From: Peptococcaceae bacterium BRH_c4b
GTDB taxonomy: Bacteria; Bacillota; Desulfotomaculia; Desulfotomaculales; Desulfocucumaceae
Length of the DNA: 64,000 nucleotides
Direction of reading: 5' to 3'
Assembly (NCBI GenBank): GCA_000961595.1
Contig: LADO01000036.1
Span: 56,777 to 120,776, forward strand
In this document: positions 44,517 through 54,020 of the stretch, in pieces
Position numbering within the stretch: position 1 is the stretch's first letter
Layout of the letters: each line of letters opens with the position of its first letter
Made by a program: the position numbers and the translations under genes
Notes under the pieces: model-generated
What the model was told of the DNA's origin: nothing
Database searches by the model: none
What the model saw: only the letters and a program-made list of their open reading frames with translations

Positions 44517-45056
44517 TTATCGTTCTATACCGTCCCGGGCAGGTACTCCTTTTTCGTAGTAATGCTTTTTCTCCACCATTTCCGTCACCAGGTCTGCCGC
44601 CTCTATAACCTCCTGCGAAGCGTACCTGCCGGTAAATACCACTTCCACGTTCTCGGGCTTGGTTTTTATGATCTCCAGCATTTCTTCCGTTGTGATCAGG
44701 TTAAAGTAATGAGCAGTATTAATCTCATCAAATATAATTATATCGTATTCCCCTGAATACATGGCCTTTTTGGCTTTTTCCAGGCCGTCCCTAGCCATTT
44801 TCACGTCCTCCTCCAGAGGAGGATTTTGAACATGAACAAATGTGTCTTTGCCGTACTGCTCAATGGTTATATATGGCTTACACATTTCTGCCGATTTTAA
44901 TTCAGCATAGTACTGCCCCTTCATAAACTGGCCTATATAAGTTTTTAGGCCCCGTCCCATGGCCCGAAAAGCCAGACCAAGGGAAGCCGTGGTTTTACCC
45001 TTGCAGTTTCCGGTATAGACCTGCACATACCCCTTCTGTAAAACAGATGCGCCCAA
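44517..45056 (-). CDS. cobO: Corrinoid adenosyltransferase (CobO/BtuR type)
   Basis: The 179-residue protein begins with a P-loop variant GNCKGKTTASLGLAFRAMGRG; the usual second Gly is Cys here. It continues with the family features KGQYYAELKSAEM, YDIIIFDEINTAHYFNLI and VVFTGRYASQEVIEAADLVTEM. It transfers adenosyl from ATP to Co(I) corrinoids to make coenzyme B12. A TTG start at 45056 follows AAGGGGG. A cobalamin riboswitch lies 430 bases upstream in the same orientation. Confidence 0.87.
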   Translation of the reverse strand: MGASVLQKGYVQVYTGNCKGKTTASLGLAFRAMGRGLKTYIGQFMKGQYYAELKSAEMCKPYITIEQYGKDTFVHVQNPPLEEDVKMARDGLEKAKKAMYSGEYDIIIFDEINTAHYFNLITTEEMLEIIKTKPENVEVVFTGRYASQEVIEAADLVTEMVEKKHYYEKGVPARDGIER

Positions 45057-45375
45057 TGTAAAACCCCCTTACCTTTTTTGAAAATCTTATTCTTTTCTCA
45101 AATTTTCTTGATACTTATTACTGTATATGCCTGTTGCGCCAATAGCAAACGCAAGATGCCGCAGGTTATAAAAATAAGTTCCCGGTGAGTTGCCCACCCA
45201 CCGGGCACAACAAGATGAAAAAGGAGTTTGGGTTAAGAAATCTATAATAAACTTTGTAATTTGAAAAATACTTCCGGCAGACGATGGCGTCTACCGGACC
45301 CCAAGGGGGAAGGGGTTATTGATACCTCTGGGAAAGATTGTTTTTCAGGGATGCAGCAAAGCTGTCAAAATATAG
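45057..45375. other. Gene-free leader between riboswitch terminator and cobO
   Basis: No coding frame is supported. One stem (cccggtg... with ...caccggg, about 45181-45205) is visible. Either this is an unusually long leader or a gene formerly under the riboswitch has been lost. Confidence 0.5.
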
Positions 45376-45408
45376 AAAACCCGGCTTTTCCGTAAAAGCC
45401 GGGTTTTT
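45376..45408 (-). terminator. Terminator after the cobalamin riboswitch
   Basis: The arms aaaacccggctttt and aaaagccgggtttt make a 14-bp stem with a short loop. It lies about 75 bases beyond the aptamer in the direction of transcription and is the likely expression platform. Confidence 0.7.
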
Positions 45409-45484
45409 CCAAAAGGTATGACACCTTTAGAATCAATACCCTGTGAGCACCTGGCCTTTTCACGGAAGGCGATACTTAATCTTC

Positions 45485-45650
45485 GTTCAGGCAGGTCTCC
45501 TGACTCGTGGCTCTTAGCGTATCCCCCGCCTTCCCGGGCTTTCAAAGACCCAGTGGCATTTGGGGCAACTCCCCACTTACAGTGGCCGGACCGTCCGGGA
45601 TTTACACCCGGTTCCCTTTTCACCCCCGGCATGACCGGGGAAACCTGAAC
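45485..45650 (-). promoter_or_regulatory. Cobalamin riboswitch aptamer
   Basis: On the minus strand the order is the closing stem gttcagg, the GAAAAGGGAA-type box, a GTGTAAATCCCGGACGG segment, the B12 box region GCCACTG followed by the arm ending in CACTGGG, and the 3' box AGTCAGGAGACCTGCC with the closing arm cctgaac. These match the AdoCbl riboswitch consensus. Ligand binding should turn off transcription through the terminator at 45376-45408. The next gene downstream is the corrinoid adenosyltransferase. Confidence 0.9.
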
Positions 45651-45848
45651 ATGTTATTTAATTACATGTATATTAACACCATCTGTCTTCTTTGTCCACT
45701 AACTTCTGAAAAAAAACCAGCCTTTTTACAACTAACGCTACTCTTGCAACTTCGACTTTGCCCTCAACATTACCCTCAATTTTACCTTCCAGCAAAACCT
45801 GCCGCTTCATCTCGTCTGAAATAAACTGGCTTCCTCTGTGAATAGGGG

Positions 45849-46199
45849 TTACTGCTCGGCCTTCTCCTGTGACTTAAACTTATTAATGACGTCAGGGATG
45901 ATTTCGGCCAACTTGGCCAGGCTGCCCTTCTGGGATAGAGAGTACACCTGTGTATTATCTCCCTGCATTATAATCAGCGCTGAAGGGGTAAGTTTCATGC
46001 CGGCGCCTGCACCGGTACCTTTGCCTCCCTGATGCTGCCCATCCTGTCCCTCGCCGCTGCCTAAGCCAAAGCCTACGGAAGCGGACACGATGGGAATGAT
46101 AGTTGTATTGCCGCTGATAATTGGCTCACCGACGATAGTCTTAGTGGAAATAAGATTCTCAAGGCGGGATACAAGCGATTCAATATCTTCCTTAAACAT
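45849..46199 (-). CDS. gerW: Sporulation protein GerW/YtfJ
   Basis: The 116 residues contain the family core VGEPIISGNTTIIPIVSASVG, a Gly-rich central loop (GSGEGQDGQHQGGKGTGAGAG) and KLTPSALIIMQGDNTQVYSL. In Bacillus YtfJ/GerW is a spore core protein needed for normal germination. Its start overlaps the DUF2953 gene by 8 bases, as in the ytfI-ytfJ pair, supporting a spore-forming host. Confidence 0.88.
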   Translation of the reverse strand: MFKEDIESLVSRLENLISTKTIVGEPIISGNTTIIPIVSASVGFGLGSGEGQDGQHQGGKGTGAGAGMKLTPSALIIMQGDNTQVYSLSQKGSLAKLAEIIPDVINKFKSQEKAEQ

Positions 46200-46878
46200 A
46201 CTGGGGAACCTCCTTTGATTTTTTTCTAATGAATTTCTTTTTAAGCTGTGCCCACCAAAACCTCCGGGCCGGCTCTGCCAGGAGAAAGCGGATGGTGAGC
46301 CATATGATTACAATGGGGACGATCCGGCCTGATGCTTCCCCGGCTATATCGATAACTGCCCCACTGAAGTCGGCATCCAGATCAAGATTATATTGCCCGG
46401 CCTGCAACGCAGCTAATACGCCGGCTAGCAGTCCGGTTAGGGCAGGGTCATCGGCGCCATAGACACCGCTCAGCCGTAACTGTAGGCGGAAGGATTTAAA
46501 GAGCCTTTTCAGGTATCCCAAGGCGGCAAGCAACAGCTGCCTGCTGAGCACAGCACTTATTGCCGTGAGATTGAGCCCGTGCCTTTTCTTCCGACCGGCT
46601 TTTTTCCTAACCTTCCTTGCTGCCTTTGCCACCCTGGCATCTCCCGGTTTCTTACGGTGGACAGGGAGCGCCATCCCGGCAAGCCGTAGACGGAAAGCAG
46701 TCTTTTTCCCGTTTATTTCAGTATCAGCGGCAAGCAGCCCCCAACCCCAAGAAAGCCCAAGCTCCAGCCGTCGCTCTTCCGCACGCAGGCAACCCCTGGC
46801 CTTAAAGGTCAGCGGAACACTTAACAGCCCCACAGGCAACATAACCAGAATTACTATCAAAACTGTCCACCCACTCAA
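46192..46878 (-). CDS. DUF2953 membrane protein (YtfI-like)
   Basis: The 228-residue protein has an N-terminal membrane segment, a strongly basic middle (KKAGRKKRHGLNL) and a C-terminal helix before WAQLKKKFIRKK. The segment LQLRLSGVYGADDPALTGLLAGVLAAL is typical of DUF2953 proteins encoded next to YtfJ. Its exact role in spores is unknown. Confidence 0.8.
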   Translation of the reverse strand: MSGWTVLIVILVMLPVGLLSVPLTFKARGCLRAEERRLELGLSWGWGLLAADTEINGKKTAFRLRLAGMALPVHRKKPGDARVAKAARKVRKKAGRKKRHGLNLTAISAVLSRQLLLAALGYLKRLFKSFRLQLRLSGVYGADDPALTGLLAGVLAALQAGQYNLDLDADFSGAVIDIAGEASGRIVPIVIIWLTIRFLLAEPARRFWWAQLKKKFIRKKSKEVPQYV

Positions 46879-47099
46879 GGCCAGTCACGCCTCCTGTCGG
46901 CTACCGTGCCTAACACGGATCTTGGCATAAAATACACCTCCAATCTACGTTACTGTAAATCGAAGGCGTTGTCGAGCACCCCGTCCCCTTGACACCCCAC
47001 AAAAGGATCAATTCATATTCTTCTTTATTTCTAGATATCCCCCAAAAATAACCTAATTAAAATAATACCACGTATCCATATTCAGGAATGTATCTGTAT

Positions 47100-47600
47100 T
47101 TATATCAAGTCGCCAATATAATCCAGCAAATCTATTGCACGAATAATACCTACCGCTTTCTTTTTCTCAAATACTGGTACAATATTAACGGACTTAGTCA
47201 TCATTAACTCTGTTGCCTTAGTTATGCTTTCATCTGCCTGAACAAAGGCTGTTATTAATGGCCTAATAGCCTGCTTTACCTCTAGAAGAAGATAGTCATG
47301 AAGTGGTTCAGTCTGATAGAAATACACCCAGGAGATATAAGGATATTCATGCTTCTTGCGAATTTTTGCATTCTTTTTTATTACATTAAATATGTCCCTT
47401 ATAGTTAAAATTCCAACTAATTGTTTCTCGCTTTCTATTTTTTTGTCTCTACTAAAAACGACCAATGAACGATGCTGTTTACCAGATTGAATGTGTTTTT
47501 TAAGAACTAATACAGCATCCTTTAATGTATCAGTGTCATAAACTACTGGATAATCAGATATAGGGATCATTAAATCTCTAATCTGTTTATTTTCCGGCAT
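47100..47600 (-). CDS. CBS-pair protein
   Basis: The 166 residues hold two CBS motifs. The first lies at about 5-75 (LMIPISDYPVVYDTDTLKDA, LVGILTIRDIFNVI) and the second at about 110-166 (TELMMTKSVNIVPVFEKKKA, VGIIRAIDLLDYI). CBS pairs bind adenine nucleotides or S-adenosylmethionine and regulate a partner. No catalytic domain is attached, and the neighbours give no clue to the partner. Confidence 0.83.
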   Translation of the reverse strand: MPENKQIRDLMIPISDYPVVYDTDTLKDAVLVLKKHIQSGKQHRSLVVFSRDKKIESEKQLVGILTIRDIFNVIKKNAKIRKKHEYPYISWVYFYQTEPLHDYLLLEVKQAIRPLITAFVQADESITKATELMMTKSVNIVPVFEKKKAVGIIRAIDLLDYIGDLI

Positions 47601-47751
47601 TCCATGACCTCCTTTTTTCGTGTGGGCTCCCTTTTAACCTACTTAAAAGTCAATAGGCCCCATAAATTTATTATAAAGTTAATATATAATATTATTACGT
47701 ATAGGTCAAATACCTCTTCCAGGGCAAATGCGGGTGGCCTCCCAGAAATGC

Positions 47752-48930
47752 TCATGCATTTTTCCTTTCCTCCGCCCATAGTCTCTCAAGGGTTGTCAGG
47801 ATTACCTGCACACCAACAGGTAATGATTCTTCATCAAAATTAAAGTAAGGACTATGGTTTGGGTGTACATATCCCTTTTCTACATTACCTGCTCCGAGAA
47901 AGAAATATGCAGCAGGGCATACGTGACCGTAATATGCAAAATCCTCACTTCCCATTACGGGTCTGGGCATATTGAATAGTTTAATGCTGTTTGATATGGC
48001 AGCATCCCCAATGATGTTTGTAATTCTTTCATCGTTAATCAAAACAGGATAGCCATTTTCATAGCTTATATCTGCTGAGGCGCCATATGCCTTACATATT
48101 TCTTCGGTAAGCTTGAGAAAATTATTTTTAATTCTCTCCCTAACCTTTTCCGACAATGTACGTACTGTACCCTTTAAAACTGCAGTTTCGGGAATGATAT
48201 TAGCGGCAGTACCCGCATTAAAACTCCCAACGGTCAGCACAGCAGCTTCAAGGGGATTAACTCCACGGCTGATAATTGATTGCCATGCATTCACCAGCTG
48301 CGTGCCGACAATAATAGGATCAATACAATCATGGGGCCTGGAACCGTGCCCACCACGCCCTATTACCTTTACACAAAACTCATTAATCGAAGCCATCAGC
48401 GAACCAGACCGCAGGCTAATCGTTCCTGTCGGGAGCAGCGTGGTCAGGTGCATACCCAAGATTGAATCTACACCCTCCAGAAGTCCACTTCCTATTACTG
48501 AAACGGCACCACCCGGGAGAAGTTCTTCCGCCGGCTGAAAGATTAAAATCACCTTTCCCAGAACATCATTGTTGTACTTTTTTAGCATAGCCGCCAATCC
48601 CATAAGAACAGCAACATGTCCGTCATGACCGCAAACATGGGCCACCCCCGGCACAGTAGAAGCATATGAAACATCATTTTTTTCCTGAACAGGAAGGGCA
48701 TCAATGTCCGCTCTTACCGCTATAACAGGTCCTGGTTGGTCTGCTTCAATTACCGTGTATACACCTGTTCCTGCCAACCTTTTTCCTTGAAGCCCCAGTT
48801 TATTTAACTCTTCCAAGATATACTCCGAGGTTTTTTCCTCCTCGAAACTAATTTCAGGATTACGATGCAGATGACGGCGAACTTCTCTGCAATATTGTAA
48901 AAGTTCAGGTGTTATTTTCATCTTATTCAT
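47752..48930 (-). CDS. M20-family amidohydrolase (N-acyl-amino-acid/hippurate hydrolase type)
   Basis: From the ATG at 48930 (AAGGAG 9 bases upstream; another in-frame ATG lies at 48948) the protein has about 392 residues. It shows RRHLHRNPEISFEE, the metal-binding GVAHVCGHDGHVAVLMG, the catalytic Glu pair in FQPAEELLPGG, HLTTLLPTG, the lid-domain GRGGHGSRPHD, and a final HPNHSPYFNFDEESL. Such enzymes remove acyl groups from amino acids in the cytoplasm. It is a single gene with a dispersed repeat just upstream. Confidence 0.87.
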   Translation of the reverse strand: MNKMKITPELLQYCREVRRHLHRNPEISFEEEKTSEYILEELNKLGLQGKRLAGTGVYTVIEADQPGPVIAVRADIDALPVQEKNDVSYASTVPGVAHVCGHDGHVAVLMGLAAMLKKYNNDVLGKVILIFQPAEELLPGGAVSVIGSGLLEGVDSILGMHLTTLLPTGTISLRSGSLMASINEFCVKVIGRGGHGSRPHDCIDPIIVGTQLVNAWQSIISRGVNPLEAAVLTVGSFNAGTAANIIPETAVLKGTVRTLSEKVRERIKNNFLKLTEEICKAYGASADISYENGYPVLINDERITNIIGDAAISNSIKLFNMPRPVMGSEDFAYYGHVCPAAYFFLGAGNVEKGYVHPNHSPYFNFDEESLPVGVQVILTTLERLWAEERKNA

Positions 48931-48972
48931 CCTGACATACTCCTTCATGATAAAGTAAATGCTGCAAACATA

Positions 48973-49057
48973 GGCTAATATTACTAAACCCCGCTAATAT
49001 AGCCCTTTGGCATTTTTTTTGCAATACGACCCCCGAGGGTGTAAAAAACTGTTACCT
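48973..49057. repeat. Dispersed repeat family 2, copy 1
   Basis: About 85 bases including aatattactaaacc, cgctaatatagccctttgg, an extended T run, gcaatacga and cccgagggtg recur at 57165-57249 with a few differences. Both copies lie upstream of leftward genes. The flanking interval 48931-49271 has no gene. Confidence 0.75.
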
Positions 49058-49201
49058 TCCTCGTTCATGAAAACATAAAAGGCAAAAAGAAATAGGGGCA
49101 AAATGCCCTAATTCCCTTAGAATAAGCCTTTCCCTTTCTATCCTTCATGCATATGTTCAGAAAAATCAAGCCGTTAAAATGACTAAATGACTACGCTTCA
49201 T

Positions 49202-49237
49202 CCAAGAAGCCGTCGGATATTACCGACGGCTTCTTGG
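49202..49237. terminator. Strong hairpin after the FabG-like gene
   Basis: Perfect 15-bp arms (ccaagaagccgtcgg and its complement) enclose a 6-base loop. There is no T-run, so termination is likely but not certain; the leftward gene ends at 49272. Confidence 0.65.
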
Positions 49238-49271
49238 CGTAATGTCTATTTGGAATTTTTTATGCAAACTT

Positions 49272-50000
49272 TTACAGTCTCATACCACCATTTACACTAA
49301 GGACATGCCCGGTTATGTAAGAGGCATCATCAGACGCTAAAAACAGAGCGGCCTTAGCAATTTCTATGGGTTCTCCCAATCTTCCAAGCATGGTTTGCTT
49401 TGCAAATTTATCAAGAAGATCTTGGGGGACAGTCTTAAGAATATCTGTCATAATATATCCCGGAGCTATGGCATTAACTCTGACAGCGTCTCCCTTCATA
49501 GCGAATTCTTTTGCCCAACTCTTCGCCAACCCGATAACGCCAGCTTTTGTTGCTGCATAATTAGCCTGGCCAATATTGCCAAACTCACCCACAACTGAAG
49601 AGATATTAATGATGGACCCTTTTCCATCCGCTTGCATGACAGGACCAACGAAACGGGTCAGATTAAAGACCCCTTTCAAATTGATATCCACAACGAGATT
49701 CCATTGCTCGTCGGTCATTTTTCGAGTTAGCGCATCTCTTGTGATACCTGCGTTATTAACCAATATGTCAATTTTGCCATACTTTTCTTTTACATATTCC
49801 GTTAATGCCTTACAACCTTCCACATCAGTTACATTGAGTTTATATCCCTCAACACTGTCGTTTTGATAAGTTAAATCCTCCATGTCGCAAGCAACAACTT
49901 TAGCGCCTTCCCTGACAAATTCCTCTGCCATAGCCTGACCCAGCCCGCGTGCACCACCGGTAATAATTGCTACCTTTCCTTCAAGCCTTTGATTACACAC
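49272..50000 (-). CDS. FabG-like 3-oxoacyl-ACP/acetoacetyl-CoA reductase (SDR)
   Basis: The GTG at 50000 with GGGAGG 8 bases upstream gives a 242-residue protein, the standard FabG length; an in-frame ATG at 50066 would add an unlike leader. It has TGGARGLGQAMA (NADPH binding), NNAGITRD, the catalytic Ser in INISSVVGE and YxxxK in YAATK, and ends in YITGHVLSVNGGM. It reduces a 3-keto thioester. It is not next to other fatty acid genes, so a catabolic or storage-polymer role is possible. Confidence 0.86.
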   Translation of the reverse strand: MCNQRLEGKVAIITGGARGLGQAMAEEFVREGAKVVACDMEDLTYQNDSVEGYKLNVTDVEGCKALTEYVKEKYGKIDILVNNAGITRDALTRKMTDEQWNLVVDINLKGVFNLTRFVGPVMQADGKGSIINISSVVGEFGNIGQANYAATKAGVIGLAKSWAKEFAMKGDAVRVNAIAPGYIMTDILKTVPQDLLDKFAKQTMLGRLGEPIEIAKAALFLASDDASYITGHVLSVNGGMRL

Positions 50001-50611
50001 TTTGTCAACCTCCCAGTTTTTTATTTTCTGATGTCGGAACATATAATTGTAGTGCCCCGTTATCAAACAAATTTTTGATTAACTTAAGTGTTATGACCCC
50101 GTAGATCTAATCCAAGGTTTATGTTAAGGAAAAAAATGACAATAAGAATTCTGGAACAAAATTCGGGGCCAGACCAGTCGGTTACGCTACTAGCTTTTCC
50201 CGTGACAGGCGTTCAAATACATTCACGTATTCATCGCACCTAGTTGAGAATATTTGGACAATTTAAGTTTAGCATGGCTGGACTGTCTTGTATATAACTA
50301 TTTTGCTTATTCCCAAACCTTGCCAACCTCAACCCCCCGGCAAAGCGGAAAGAGTTGATGCAGGCGTTAACTAGAATTCTAGCGTGTAATTAAGACCGGC
50401 AGAAGTTTACTGATACATTGGGCGTGATCGTGTCAAAAGGACCGTCCACCATACTCATCATTTTCTAAAGCATCAACAGGCATATAGTTTTTGTTTAAAG
50501 CCAGCAATTCCTCTTTTGTAATCGTAACTGCTTTTCCCATTTTCTCATGCTCCGGGACCAGTCCCGAATATCATGATCCTGGTTGATTATCAAGAGTCAG
50601 AACATCTACTT
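50001..50611. other. Gene-poor interval downstream of hsdR
   Basis: Only the small frame at 50433-50540 is worth listing. I see no terminator with a T-run or repeat that I can place here. Confidence 0.5.
50433..50540 (-). CDS. Possible 35-aa protein or gene remnant after hsdR
   Basis: The frame begins MGKAVTITKEELLALNKNY and ends NDEYGGRSF, and a GGAG stretch lies about 10 bases upstream. Its composition is protein-like, but it is too short to classify. It follows hsdR by 71 bases on the same strand, so it could be a small co-transcribed gene or the start of a deleted one. Confidence 0.35.
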   Translation of the reverse strand: MGKAVTITKEELLALNKNYMPVDALENDEYGGRSF

Positions 50612-53600
50612 CTAGCCCACTATCTTAACCGCGTTCTCTTTTATCATCGTAACCAGCTCTACAATTTGCTTTTGTTTTGAGCCATCAAACAGCTTGATAA
50701 AACTCTGCGGTTTATCAAAAGGCGGCTTCATGAGCTCGGAGACATTTTCAATATAGCCGTTTTGCACAATATAATCAATGACCTTTTTTACAAAAACAAT
50801 TTGCGTCTGGCTGAGGGACTGGTCATTGATAAATTCAGAGAAAGCGACACATGCCGCTTCATATTCCAGCCTGGCAATTTTACGCACGAGCAAGCCGAAC
50901 GGCGTATTCTGATATTCCCGCCTATAATCCTCTGCTGTGCCAAGTTCTCCTGTCAAGATATGCTCCAAACTCCCGTAGTCGAAAGCAGTGAGCGGAATAT
51001 TGTTGCGCAGCTTGTAAATGGCAAGATGGTCACGGTTTTTCTCAATATAGCGGTTTACCTTCAGCTTATATTCTTCAAACTCATAGGCAGGACCTAATCC
51101 TTCCCCTTCTTTGACCATGAGAATATCATCGGAGAGGTTGGTGTATACCGGGTTTCTTCCACCCTCATCAATAATAAACTTGATCAGACTGCGCAGATCC
51201 ACACGCACCTTCTCAAAGTCCAATATATCGGAGCTCTGCCAAAACTCGTCTGATCCGATGGTGTTGATAAGCTCCAGCTTTTCTTTAATCTGCGAAATAG
51301 CAGCACGCCTGGCAAGATTGGTGCAGATGTTGATAAGCTGCTTTTTGCCTTTTCTAAACTGTGGCCTTCCCTCAATCTGGGCAATCATCATGCCGTACAT
51401 AAAATTATCAAATCGTTTGGCAAACTCGTCCGTATCATCCATATAGACAATCGGTGCAAGGAAAGCGATCAGGTTGTGTTTATCCAAATCAGAAAGGCAG
51501 ACAAAAGCATCCGCACTTTTATAGTTTTCAATGTATTGCAACTGCATTTTCACCGATACCAGCTCGGTATTCAGCGCGTTTATCTGCTGTACAACAGTTT
51601 CTATAAGGTCTGTACGAATTGCCTGATACGGCTCACCGATAAAGGCAGACTGCTGCAGGTGATGAATCAACCGAACCCGCTTCGCAAAGATCGCTTCGGA
51701 AAGACTCTGTGTTTCATTGCCCTGCAAGCCCTTTTTGTGTTGACGGAAGAATTCAAAGTTCCCGAGATAGTCGAAAATGACAAAATGGGTTTTGTCCTGT
51801 CCATCTCCGAACAGATTTTTGCAAAGCCTTGTACCGCGACCAATCATCTGCCAAAATTTTGTTTTGGAGCGAACACGCTTGAAGAATACCAGATTGACAA
51901 GCTCCGGCACATCAATGCCTGTGTCCAGCATATCCACCGATACGGCAATATGGGGCTCTTTTTCGGCAACCTTAAAGTCGTCAATAATGGTCTGCGCATA
52001 GTTGTCGTCACAAATTACACGCTTGGCAAAGCTGCCGTGATATTGAGGATACAGTTTATCAAAGCGCTCGATAATATATTGGGCGTGTTTTTTGTTTTGA
52101 GCAAAGATGATGGTTTTCCCGAGCCTGTCACCGCCGGCAACCTTAATGCCCTTGGTCATTAAATCTTCCAACACCATGTCAACGGTAGCCTGGTTGAAAA
52201 TATATTCGTTTAGCGCAGGGGAGGGAATAAAATCAGGCATGGCGCCATCTTCATCGGTGAAATCTTCTTCATAGCGCGCCTTATCTTCTTCGGAAAGTTC
52301 ATCGTAGGTAATGCCCTGCTCCAAGAACTTTGTTTTTACCTCAATGTTATGGTAAGGCACCAAAACGTGGTCTTCCTCCACAGCGGTTTCATAGGCATAG
52401 GCATAGGTCGGCACGCCTTTTTCCATCTCAAAGAAATCGTAGGTATTGCGGTCAACCTCGGTCTTTGGAGTAGCTGTCAAGCCAACCAGCACGCCGTCAA
52501 AATATTCAAAAATAACGCGGTATTTTTTAAATATGCTTCTGTGTGCTTCATCCACCACAATCATATCAAAATGGGCGGGGGTAAACAGACGCTTGCCGTC
52601 ATCGCTCTTCGCAGTGTCAATGGCGTTAAGCATGGTCGGATAGGTTGAAAATACAATGCGAGCATTTTTATCGTCTTTATTGCTTAAAAGATTACAGAGG
52701 GACATATCCGGCAGATGGTTCCTAAAGGCGTCCTTGGCCTGTTTTACCAGGGCGGTTCTGTCCGCCAAAAACAAGGTGTTGGTCACATAACCGCCACGGG
52801 ATAAGACATCGGTTAAACTGGATGCCGTTCTTGTTTTGCCCGTGCCTGTTGCCATAACAAGCAGAGCTTTTCTGTGCCCGGTTTCAATATTCTCACAAAC
52901 CGCGCGGATGGCTTCTTTTTGGTAGTACCGGTCGGTAATTTTATCGTCAATAGGTATTTCGTCTAACACCTTGCGTTCGTTTCGGCGGTTCATCAGCTTT
53001 TCAAGGTCGGCTTTTGAGAAAACGCCGCTCACCTTACGCTGTGGAGAGGTTACATCATCCCACAGATAGGTTTCAAAGCCGTTGGTGGTAAACATCATTG
53101 GCCGTCTGCCTGTCATTTTCTCCAAGCAGTCGGCATACAGCTTGGCCTGATGAGTGCCAATCTTCGGGTCTTTTGAAGTGCGCTTCGCTTCGATAATGGC
53201 AAGGGGCAGCCCGTCTTTGCCGTAAAGCACATAATCGGCTTTGCCTTTTTCTTCGTTATTAGGCATACCGTAAAGCTCCACTTCTTCCCTGACATCATCA
53301 CCGAATACCCAACCCAGGAGCTTTAAGTCCACATCTATATATTTTTTACGAGTGAGAAATTCCGAAATATCCTCAGGTGTGAACCGGCGTTCTTCCTTAT
53401 GCTGCTCTTTGTCAGCGGTAAACCGTTCACTCATGGCCCCAATCTTGGCTCGCAGAGCTAGTTCTGAATCCTTTTGCTCGATTAGGCTATCTTTTTCTTT
53501 GATTTTTGTTTCGTCAAGAATGACCTTTTCCGCAGGAATATTAGCTTCATTAAAATAGCGTTCTTCATAGTTTGCACCATAGCAATAATCAATCCACTGC

Positions 53601-53956
53601 ACGAATTCAAACAAAGAAGAAAGAGACAGGATGGCATCACTGCGGCTGATGGCTTTTTCCGTGTGTACCGCAAGGTTGCCCAGCTTGATGATATAGGGCA
53701 ACTTGCTCCATGTTCGGTTATCCATAGCAAATTTAAAAGAAGGTTCATGAATTAACGACTGCAAATTGTCCTTATAGGGCATAGTGATGGTGTTATCAGC
53801 AGAATACACCCATTTCACCGCAAGCTCGAAGGCCTTGCGGCTACCCACCGCCGCCATTGCCGGAGAGGTGGCAAGCACACGCTCCGCTTCGATGCAAGCT
53901 GTAGCAAACAATGTATATTCTGTTTGTCCCTGTAAGAATTCAAAGTTTGCAGACAT
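50612..53956 (-). CDS. hsdR: Type I restriction enzyme R subunit (HsdR, EcoEI-like)
   Basis: The ATG at 53956, with GAGGTGAT 5 bases upstream, gives 1,114 residues. An N-terminal DUF4145-like helical part (1-140) precedes the nuclease site D241 with E256xK258 (IIEAKR). The helicase motor has ATGTGKT at 369-375 and DEAH at 469-472, then TATPK and the helicase C half with VDMLDTGIDVPEL and MIGRGTRLC. A C-terminal EcoEI-type domain completes it. All motifs are intact, so the subunit should translocate and cut DNA with HsdM and HsdS. It is the last hsd gene, separated from hsdS by the GIY-YIG cassette. Confidence 0.93.
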   Translation of the reverse strand: MSANFEFLQGQTEYTLFATACIEAERVLATSPAMAAVGSRKAFELAVKWVYSADNTITMPYKDNLQSLIHEPSFKFAMDNRTWSKLPYIIKLGNLAVHTEKAISRSDAILSLSSLFEFVQWIDYCYGANYEERYFNEANIPAEKVILDETKIKEKDSLIEQKDSELALRAKIGAMSERFTADKEQHKEERRFTPEDISEFLTRKKYIDVDLKLLGWVFGDDVREEVELYGMPNNEEKGKADYVLYGKDGLPLAIIEAKRTSKDPKIGTHQAKLYADCLEKMTGRRPMMFTTNGFETYLWDDVTSPQRKVSGVFSKADLEKLMNRRNERKVLDEIPIDDKITDRYYQKEAIRAVCENIETGHRKALLVMATGTGKTRTASSLTDVLSRGGYVTNTLFLADRTALVKQAKDAFRNHLPDMSLCNLLSNKDDKNARIVFSTYPTMLNAIDTAKSDDGKRLFTPAHFDMIVVDEAHRSIFKKYRVIFEYFDGVLVGLTATPKTEVDRNTYDFFEMEKGVPTYAYAYETAVEEDHVLVPYHNIEVKTKFLEQGITYDELSEEDKARYEEDFTDEDGAMPDFIPSPALNEYIFNQATVDMVLEDLMTKGIKVAGGDRLGKTIIFAQNKKHAQYIIERFDKLYPQYHGSFAKRVICDDNYAQTIIDDFKVAEKEPHIAVSVDMLDTGIDVPELVNLVFFKRVRSKTKFWQMIGRGTRLCKNLFGDGQDKTHFVIFDYLGNFEFFRQHKKGLQGNETQSLSEAIFAKRVRLIHHLQQSAFIGEPYQAIRTDLIETVVQQINALNTELVSVKMQLQYIENYKSADAFVCLSDLDKHNLIAFLAPIVYMDDTDEFAKRFDNFMYGMMIAQIEGRPQFRKGKKQLINICTNLARRAAISQIKEKLELINTIGSDEFWQSSDILDFEKVRVDLRSLIKFIIDEGGRNPVYTNLSDDILMVKEGEGLGPAYEFEEYKLKVNRYIEKNRDHLAIYKLRNNIPLTAFDYGSLEHILTGELGTAEDYRREYQNTPFGLLVRKIARLEYEAACVAFSEFINDQSLSQTQIVFVKKVIDYIVQNGYIENVSELMKPPFDKPQSFIKLFDGSKQKQIVELVTMIKENAVKIVG

Positions 53957-53976
53957 TAATATCACCTCATTTCCAA

Positions 53977-54005
53977 TGTCATTCTGAGCACAGCGAAGAA
54001 TCTTA
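53977..54005. repeat. Left arm of the GIY-YIG cassette
   Basis: The sequence tgtcattctgagcacagcga, continuing to gaatctta, is the inverted partner of 54314-54341. The same arms form the solo pair at 10980-11036. Confidence 0.8.
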
Positions 54006-54020
54006 TTCCCCCAAGTCACG

